NCBI GenBank assembly: GCA_030704615.1
Contig: CM060733.1
Span: 26,226,001-26,290,000, forward strand
DNA: 64,000 nt
From: Takakia lepidozioides
Taxonomy: Eukaryota; Streptophyta; Takakiopsida; Takakiales; Takakiaceae
Reading direction: 5' to 3'
A program made the position numbers and the translations under genes. This document shows, one piece after another, positions 56,301-64,000 of the stretch (the stretch's first letter is position 1; each line of letters begins with the position of its first letter). The notes under the pieces are model-generated. The model saw only the letters and a list, made by a program, of their open reading frames with translations. It was not told where the DNA came from and did not search any database.

Positions 56301-57765
56301 TGAACGAGATGTGGTGTTGTGGAACGCGATGCTTGCAGGGGTATGCACAGCAGGGGCGTGGGATGAAGGCTTTGGAGACCTATGAGCAAATGATGGGGGA
56401 AAGGGTGAAGCCACATCACGTTTGTGTGCGTTTGCAGTTCGTGTGCAAGCCTGGCAGCCCTGGAAAAGGGCAAAGAGGTGCATGGTTGCATCGCCAAAGC
56501 TGGAATTGTACCCGATGTGATTCTGAACAATACCCTCGTGGACATGTATGCCAAATGTGGGTGCATCAAAGATGCGGATGAAGTGTTCAACAGTATGGCT
56601 GAACGAGATTTGGTGTCACGGAATGCCATGATTGCAGGATATGCACAACAGGGGGGTGGGATGGAGGCCTTGGAGACCTATGAGCAAATGATGGTTAAGG
56701 GGTGAAGTGCGACCACATCACGTTTGTGTGCGTTTGCAATGCTTGTGCAAGCCTGGCAGCCCTGGAAAAGGGCAAAGGGTGCGTGATGACATCATCAAAG
56801 CTGGAATTGTACCAAGGTTGCAATGAGTGTGCAAACCTGGGAGCCCTGGAAAATGGGAAAGAGGTCTGTGGTGACATTGTCAAAGCTGGAATTGCACCAG
56901 ATTCATCCTGAACACTGCCCTGATGGACATATGCCAAATGTGGGTGGATCGAGGATGCAAAGGGAGTTTTCAACACTGTGGTTGCAAGAAATGTGGTGTC
57001 GTGGAACGCTATGCTTGTAGGGTATGCACAACAGGGGCACGGGATGGAGGCTTTGGAGACATATGAACAAATGATGGGGGAAGTGGTGAAGCCCTCATGG
57101 AGTGCAATGATTGCAGGATATTAAAGTGGAGAACAGCCTTCTTGACGCCAAATGTGGGAGTGGAAAAGATGCACGTCAGGTTTTCGACAAAATGCCTGAA
57201 CGAGATGTGGTCTCATGGAATGCCATGATTACAGGATATGTTGAGCATGGCTATGCTGAAGAGGCTTTCAAGATACAAGCAAATGGAACTGGACGCGAGA
57301 CACCGAACAGGGTCACATTTGTTTCTGTTGTCAATGCATGTGCCAGTCTAGGGGCCCTGGAAAAGGGCACGCGGGTCCATGCTGATATTAACAAAGCTGG
57401 GGTTGTGTCATATATTAACTTGGACAATGCCCTTGTTAACATGTATGCCAAATGTGGGAGTGTTCACGATGCATGTCAAGTGTTTGAAAATATGGTTCAG
57501 CAAGCATGGAATGCCATAATTGCAGGATATGCTCAGCATGGGTGTAGTACAGAGGCCTTCCAACTATTTGAACAGATGCAGCAGGAAGACTTGAAGCCAG
57601 ATGGTATCACGGCCTCTCTCTTACAGTGGAGCAGTTTTGCTGCATTGTGGACCTTCTTGGCCGTGTAGGCCGATGAGATGAGGCAGAGGACTTCATCAAC
57701 AAAATGCCCATTGAACCAGATGCTCTGGTTTGGGGGACCTTGCTTGCTGCTGCCAGAATATAACA
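53377..57765 (+). pseudogene. Long decayed PPR tandem array
   Basis: About a dozen PLS triplets of some 315-350 bp each, all of the form NACASLGALEKGKEVHGDIV, then IVPDVILNTALVDMYAKCGC, RDVVSWxAMIAGYAQQGCGM and EALETYEQMxxEGVKPNHIT. The last part (57111-57760) is nearer to the intact PPR gene and ends VDLLGRVG...EAEDFINKMP and PDALVWGTLLAAAR, the start of an E motif, then stops; no DYW domain follows. A PDF-gene exon is embedded at 54450-54640. Stops and shifts occur in nearly every triplet. Units at 55200-56100 are almost identical to each other, which shows recent tandem duplication. Confidence 0.85.
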
Positions 57766-58776
57766 ATTTTCGGTTTTCTTCCCTTAGCCACTACCACCAA
57801 AATCCCCAATGTCTTCCTCGTTTGGATTGCACTATAAAACCATAATTAAGCTATTGACAGTTGTCTAGTTGTAGCATTGTAATGTACAACAATATATGAT
57901 ACGATAAGTGTTCATCCATATCCGAATCACCCTATACTGGGACTTGTTGCAGATTATGGCATTATGTATGCCACTTATCTAGTCAACTAAGGAAATCCAG
58001 CTTGTTTTGGGGTTTCCGTAGATGTCTTTCATAAGCATCGTAAAGCCTTCTTCTCTTCTAATAGTAGCATAGTTGGAAATTATCATGCTAATTATGAACG
58101 ACATCTATTTGGATGAGGATATTAAAACTAAAGCATATTATGTATATTGAGAATAAAGAAATTTAAGATTTCTTTTAAAAACAAAACAGGGAATTCAAAG
58201 TAATTCGTGTAGGACTCATGAGAAAAGCTCTTGAAATGAAAGATTATTCAAAACATGTCATTTGAACAAATGATTATTATTATTATTATTTTGTTTGACA
58301 GTGATGAGACCTTGCCTTTTTCTTGCCTTTTTATGGTATAAATTAAATTACCTTGTACATTTTTTTAGCTGCAAATCAGATACAGTAGTCATGGTTTGTC
58401 AAAGAATCAACAAATAATGTGTACACTGAACTAGGGAAAAAAGATCATGTTGACTTTTCATATAAAACATGTTAGTGGTCTTATAACAAAAGCATTGTCC
58501 GCAATCTGATACATTGTAACGGTTGGCAACATTAACAAAGCTAAAATTGTTCCACGATACATTGTCCGTATTAATATTATAATGTCATGATTTCAAGCTT
58601 TCAGATCAATATAGAAGCCATTACATCGATTCGAACACATAAACAATTTTGGCTTTTTCTTCCCTTAGCCATTACCACCAAACCTCCCAATGTATTCCTC
58701 GTTGGGATTGCATTATAAACTAGAATTAAACTGTTGACAGTTGTCTAGTTGTAGCATTGTAATGTACAACAATATA

Positions 58777-58860
58777 CTAGAAGAAGAAGAATACTTCGGC
58801 CAAAGCCGGCGTAACTAAGAGCCACTTCGCCTTGCGGCTACTGCCCTCTTTCAAGGGTGG
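58777..58860 (-). mobile_element. SINE-core insertion with empty-site partner
   Basis: On minus: GTCCACCCTTGAAAGAGGGC, AGTAGCCGCAAGGCGAAGTG, GCTCTTAGTTACGCCGGC, TTTGGCCGAAG and a TTCTTCTTCT tail. Flanks ACAATATACTA and ACAATAATATACTA form a target duplication. The tandem copies near 57885 and 60740 lack the insert at the same position. Confidence 0.8.
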
Positions 58861-59169
58861 ACAATAATATACTATATACTACTTGACAATTTTTCACACA
58901 TCCGAATCTTCAATCACCCCAAACTCGGCCTTGTTACCGATTATGGCATTATGTCTGCCACATGTACAATCAACTCAAGAAATCCAGCTTCTTTTGGGTT
59001 TTTTCGTAGATGTCTTTCATAAACATCATAAGTCTTCTTTTTCTCTAATAGTATCATAATTAAAAATTATTATGCTAATTATGAAAGACATCTGCAAATT
59101 TTTTGGATGATGATATTAAAACTAAAGCATATTAGGTATATTGGGAATTAAGAAATTCAAGGTTTTTCT

Positions 59170-60185
59170 TTTCTTTTCTTCTTAACCCCTAAACAACGAC
59201 GCAGCGTCGTTTTTGGCATTCAATGCAGTTTCGCCGGATGTGGTCGGATGAATGTCATCCCTGACTGAGACGCACACGCTCGAAATTAGAGCGCCAAAAA
59301 CAGGGAGAATCCAGCCTGTTAGCATTTTTGGAGTGGACACATGTCCAGGCTTGGAAAGGCCTGCCAAGCTCGCTTTGACTTTCCCACATGGCCGGTGGCA
59401 CTGCCCACTTGATGTGCATTTGGCAGCCGGGTTTGCTGGCGGGTTTGCATTGTCCGCCCGTGTAGACAGCCCAGCCACCCACCACGAGCAGCTCAAGATC
59501 TGAAGGTTCTTCCTATTGCTAGTCTGTGGGGCCCACTCCATGTTTGGGTCATAGTGACGTGGCCCCTAAACACGCTCGCCGGAAGTGTTGCTAATTCTGG
59601 CAATTGTTTGTTTCAAAAATCTGGACCTACTGCATTTATGAGATGCTTTGAAATTTTGCAAGTGTGAGGAATCCCACATGGCACATAATGACCATTGAGA
59701 ATTTCAGTTTTGTGGAAAATTTCAGCCCCCATGGCCTGTTTTCTGTGACATTGTAGATGGAGGTCATTTTTACCCCCCTAATTTCACATACAAATGAGCC
59801 CCCTCAGCAATTTGGATTTTGCTTATGAAGTTTGGTGACAATGTCACCTAGGTGGCAAGGGTGCTGACTGTGATGAGCATTCACAAAAGAAAAATCTAGA
59901 AGGTAGGTTCAAAGCTTGGTCAAACCATTTTTTATAACCCAATTTTGGGTGGACTTGCAAAATGAGGCAACTGATTTTGTTATAATCTCACAGATTCAAC
60001 GGTAAAAAATCCTCATATTTTGCTAGATTGTGGATGAAGCAGATATAGGGATGGATTCATAAGGTTCATTTCCATGGATCATTCATGGTAGATAGATATT
60101 CTGGGTAGGTAGATATGACCTCATGAATGAGGCTATATATTCATTCAGGACGGGCCCACCCAAAAGGTGCTCGTCGCTTAAGGAT
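59170..60185. other. Unit-specific insertion of about 1 kb
   Basis: Present in the second tandem unit only. It begins near CTTAACCCCTAAACAACGAC and ends near CGTCGCTTAAGGATTAAAC. No protein family was recognised, and the ends are not clear inverted repeats. Confidence 0.5.
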
Positions 60186-60780
60186 TAAACAGAGGATCCA
60201 AAGTAATTCGTGTAGAACTCATGAGAAAAGCTCTTGAAATCAAAGATGATTTAGAACATGTCATTTAAACAAATGATTATTATATCTTTTTTGTTTGATC
60301 TTGATGAGATCTTGTATTTTTCTTATAAATTAAATTATATTGTACATCTTGTTTATCTGCAAATCAGATGCAGTAGTCATGATGTGTCAAAGAATCAACT
60401 AAAGCAAATAATATGTACCCTTCTAGGGAAAAATGATCATGTTGACTTTTCATATAAAACATGTTGGTGGTCCTACAATAGAAACAATCCCATACCTTGT
60501 AACGGTTGGCAACATTAACAAAGCTAAAATTGTTCGACAGTGTGTTATAAGTATTATAATGTCATGATTTCAGATCAATATAGAAGCCATTAAATCGATT
60601 AGATCACCTAACAATTTTGGCTTTTTCTTCTGTTAGCTACTGCCACAAAAAACCCTAATGCCTTTCCCGTTTGGATTGCACTATAAAACTAGAATTAAAC
60701 TATTGACAGTTGTCTAGTTGTAGCATTGTAATGTACAACAATATAGTAACTATTCACGCATATCCGAATCATTGATAGGC

Positions 60781-61156
60781 CAACATTATGATATCGAATT
60801 TCTCATTTTATCTGTATAAGAATGTGATCATTTTCGCCTCCACAACACGAATAATTGGAATTAGATATGAAGATTCTTGTTGAAGCCAATATAACTTATA
60901 GTGCACTTCAACCTGAAGGGCTACTATTTTTCCTTTGGAAGGTGGACATTCCTTTTGTTTTATATATATATTTAGTGTGAGCTGATTATTAAACCAAGTT
61001 GGTCCATTAATAAATATATTTGTAAAAACTCCACTGATTTTTATAGTGGAAAAGTATCGCACATTGTTTTTTTCATTATTTACAACACACTATTTTATTA
61101 CTCTTTGTTAATATTTTTGTTAATATTTTTAATCACATCAGGTCAAAAAATGGAGC
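60781..61156. other. Upstream region of the lectin gene
   Basis: AT-rich, no ORF of note. Presumed promoter. Confidence 0.4.
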
Positions 61157-61164
61157 TATATAAA
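61157..61164 (+). promoter_or_regulatory. TATA box of the lectin gene
   Basis: TATATAAA, 157 bases before the chosen ATG. It implies a 5' leader of roughly 130 bases. Confidence 0.6.
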
Positions 61165-61320
61165 CATGACTACACAATCACTAGTATCAAACCTTCTTCC
61201 CAAAACACATACTTCATAGCTACATTCAGCAAGACTAGACTCTACTTGTCATATATCTTTATCTTTACATACTCCCAAGGTTTTGTGGATCATAGCAATA
61301 ATTGCATTCAGACTTGCAAC

Positions 61321-61791
61321 ATGGTTATGACAAAATTTGTCAATTTTTCTCTACTTGCATTAGTTCTATTTTTCATACATCTAACGTATGTTAGAGCTGA
61401 CGAAAATGGTGGATGCTGCATAGAGGCTTCATATCAGCTAAATAGTGGCAGCTCTCTCATTAGCTCGAATCAGCGCTATACACTCTTGATGTTGGACACC
61501 TGTGATGTACAACTGCTGGATTTGGGTAAAGGAAAAAAGTTGTGGGATAGCGGCAGTGGAGGTGTAGGCGTAAATTGCTACCTCACCCAACAGAGTGATG
61601 GAAACTTGGTGGTTTACGATCAAAATAATCAACCTAAATGGGCTTCGAACACAGTAAATGTCGGAGATTGTATTGGAGAGTATGAGCTGAAGTTGCAAGA
61701 TGACGGAAACTTGACAATTCTTTGCACTCCTAGTGGCACTTATGATTATGCTCCTTATGTTGTGTGGAGTACTCATACAAATGGTCAGTAA
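61321..61791 (+). CDS. Secreted GNA-type (bulb-type) mannose-binding lectin
   Basis: A 156-aa protein. The ATG at 61321 is preferred because it starts a signal peptide (hydrophobic core NFSLLALVLFFIHLTYV, likely cleavage after VRA at residue 26); the frame is open further 5', but that part overlaps the TATA box. The mature part has the beta-prism II fold pattern: a degenerate first site (TLLMLDTCDVQLLD), a canonical mannose-binding site QSDGNLVVY (QxDxNxVxY) and an altered third site QDDGNLTIL. Five to six cysteines suit one or two disulfides. Such lectins bind mannose glycans in the vacuole or outside the cell and often act in defence or storage. Single domain, no introns, no kinase attached. 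Confidence 0.88.
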   Translation: MVMTKFVNFSLLALVLFFIHLTYVRADENGGCCIEASYQLNSGSSLISSNQRYTLLMLDTCDVQLLDLGKGKKLWDSGSGGVGVNCYLTQQSDGNLVVYDQNNQPKWASNTVNVGDCIGEYELKLQDDGNLTILCTPSGTYDYAPYVVWSTHTNGQ

Positions 61792-64000
61792 GCCTCCAAG
61801 AAGCTACAGATGCATGACATTGGTTATCGTATTTGAACAACACAATTTATTTGATTTGAGCATTGGTGATAGATTTCGATTGTAGTGACTATGGTTGTTT
61901 ATAGAGGAGCTGAAGAGAGCCATTTTAACATATTTGTATTGAGGCTTGCATTCGTTCTTTAGTTTCATAAAAAAAATTAAAGTATGGATTGGGGTAGTAT
62001 ATGTGTATGTTGATTTGGTGAAGAATAGTGAGAAAAGACAAGTGTGGGAAATATATATTGGATTATTTGAAGGACGATGTAGAAGTAATATTACACCTAG
62101 TTGTGTCAGTTAATATATTATTTCCTTTAATATCAATATGGGAACACACTTTGTGGAGGTGGATGTTGCTCATAAAAAACACATCTTTTATCTAACGATG
62201 TCTTCATTGAAACTCGTCTATTATATATATTGTCATTTTCGTGTAAGTGGGATTCTCGTAGAATAGCAAGATTGAGATGACATGATTCTAAAATTCGGTT
62301 ATGACTAATTAACTAATGTCAACATATAGTTGGATATTCAATTTAATCGTTACAATACAATATTATTATCATCCAATATACAATCACTAATAGTGGATTA
62401 AACAAATGAAGAACACATAAATATAATACTTTTTTTCATAATAGTAATTTTATAAGTTAGCACAGTGATCATTATCATTTGAGAATCACATGTAGTGGAC
62501 ATACATAGGATGTTGTACATGGGATAGACATAGCTGTATATGTACATGCCCACCCCTTGAAAATTAGAAAATGGTCAAATATCTGCAAGAGAAAGAGGCT
62601 CTTATTCATACTAACTCCAGTTGGTGTCATGACCTCTCTCTCATCTCTTTATGATGTCATGTAGTATTAATGAGTAAAGGGATCATAAAGATTGGAGGGC
62701 CTTCTTTTTAGTGTTAGAGTTTGAGGTTCAACTCCTTAGATCATGGCATATGAATTGACTACGGGAACAACTCTGAAGCCTCACCGTGACTTCGACTCCG
62801 AAGACTACGTGATTGTAGAATGGTGGGTATGAGAAATTGAACAAAGGGTAAACTCAAAAAACCTTGAGTGTTTGTGGTATGCCCTGCGCCATGGCGTCCA
62901 ACAGATCGTCTCCAACAGAACGCAATCAGAGTAGAAGCGTTCACAGATAGAGAATGGCTCATACACAAAGAGAGAGCAACATGTAATCTGTAGATAAATA
63001 GGGATAGAGTACTTCCCAACAAGGAGTAAAAGCGTCGGTGCAAAATAAAGAACCATGAGTTTCTGATCAAAGCGATCACCGCTTTGTCGTCTGCCAGAGA
63101 AGAATCTGTTTAACCACCAGTGCGCATCCCAAGAGCCAGCCATCACGAGTACCATGTAGCAGCAGGGGAGCAAGTTTATACGGCGCATCATCAAGGTTCA
63201 CTGAAGCACGAGTTCAGTGCTGTGAAGTGTGTCGGCCTGCTTAGGGCACAACTTCCCGATTTGAATGAGACCAATCGGGTATTAATGACTCGTGAAGGAG
63301 TGCCGCCCAAAGGTTCCATCTACACAGCCGTCAACCTTCCCTAGAATGTGCTGGTATATTGCAAGACCCTACCCAGGATCCAAGAAAGAAATCGGGGTCT
63401 TTGAAACTGGTATTGCGCTCTGCATTCACGAGATGTATCAATATGAGTATGGTAGGGTGGCAACCCGAAATAGGGTAACACTGGTCTATCTTGGGGTATT
63501 GTGGCCGTCACCTACCCGCCTGGTAGGTTCTCTCATACCAGGTTGATCCCCACTATTGATACCCGGGTTAACCCTATATACCAGTACAACACTGGTCATA
63601 ACAATACTTTGTCGAATTGTAATTTCATATGTATTTTTACCATTCATCCAAAACTGAAGGTTGATTAATCATCATTGTAACAAAAACTTTCATACAATGG
63701 TCACGACATATGACATATATTCTATCAAAATTGTATATTTATAATAACATCAAAGTATTTTATGTTAAGTTTCATTGCGAAGTACAAATGGATACTAAGA
63801 AATGTTATGGATGAATTTTAATTCATCAAGCTTTAAATTTTACGAAGGAGCTTCATAGCTTTGTCGTACAAGATAGGACCACAACATGTTACCAACCAAG
63901 CCAAGATGAACCATACACTTACCTATATATCCAATTAGTACATTCCCTCACTTGGCACATCCAGAAAGAATCCACGACATCCAAACTAGCTACCAAAAGC
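61792..64000. other. Gene-poor window end
   Basis: Lectin 3' region, then AT-rich DNA with a decayed SINE-core copy at 62547-62640. Overlapping ORFs on both strands at 62759-63546 show no known motif. Confidence 0.45.
62547..62640 (+). repeat. SINE-core copy, strongly decayed
   Basis: GCCCACCCCTTGAAAA, then TGCAAGAGAAAGAGGCTCTT and a GTCATGACCTCTCTCTCATC tail; order and spacing follow the consensus. Confidence 0.45.

Larger units (their letters stand above)
57766..60780 (+). repeat. Three-copy tandem duplication, unit about 880 bp
   Basis: The block with ACAGTTGTCTAGTTGTAGCA recurs near 57865, 58745 and 60710. The CAAAGTAATTCGTGTAG block recurs at 58196 and 60199. Unit 2 (58645-60610) is interrupted by about 1 kb at roughly 59170-60185 and by a SINE-core insertion at 58777-58860. 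No gene was recognised in the unit. An ATT trinucleotide run lies at 58274-58291. Confidence 0.8.

Noticed and set aside
61105-61320. 72-codon upstream extension of the lectin ORF
   Set aside because: It spans the TATA box and would hide the signal peptide.

Overview
The window reads as nuclear DNA of a land plant, most likely a fern or another seed-free vascular plant. The evidence is an intronless DYW-type PPR editing-factor gene, large fields of decayed PPR sequence, a RanBPM gene, a single-domain GNA-type lectin, and gene-poor DNA full of hAT, CACTA, Copia, LINE and SINE remnants. The species cannot be fixed from the sequence alone. Only five protein genes look intact: two paralogous small zinc-finger-like ORFs (2.6-3.0 and 5.6-6.1 kb, minus), a PPR-DYW protein (9.6-11.6 kb, minus), RanBPM (13.2-14.5 kb, plus) and a secreted mannose-binding-type lectin (61.3-61.8 kb, plus).

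Layout. 0-2.3 kb: LTR-like repeats, a run of perfect hairpins and a non-autonomous hAT element with its target duplication. 2.3-8.6 kb: a direct segmental duplication carrying the two small ORFs. 9-14.5 kb: the PPR-DYW and RanBPM genes, divergently transcribed. 14.5-22.8 kb: gene-poor, with two Copia relics, SINEs and a GC-rich island. 22.8-27.5 and 33.5-36.2 kb: broken copies of a gene that joins an OSB-type PDF motif to PPR repeats. 29.3-30.1 kb: hAT transposase relic. 36.5-40.6 kb: palindrome array, a LINE relic with chromodomain and RNase H (split by a 755-bp transposon), CACTA ends and a SINE. 53.0-57.8 kb: a captured ALY/LIN9 exon and a long decayed PPR array. 57.8-60.8 kb: a three-copy tandem duplication. 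61-64 kb: the lectin, then sparse sequence.

The most interesting part is 40.9-51.8 kb. On the minus strand lie six exons with matching phases that encode a ParB/sulfiredoxin-like domain followed by the catalytic half (motif IV region) of an N4/N6-type DNA methyltransferase. On the plus strand, 10 kb away, lie three exons encoding the AdoMet-binding half of the same kind of enzyme. Between them are a palindromic GC-rich repeat array and a degenerate MULE-like transposase with a WRKY-GCM1-like zinc domain, a DDE core and a SWIM finger. Reversing one inversion of about 9.9 kb would join the two halves in frame. I infer a relic of a mobile element that carried a ParB-methyltransferase gene divergent from its transposase. 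All functional statements come from motif reading alone; no database search was possible.
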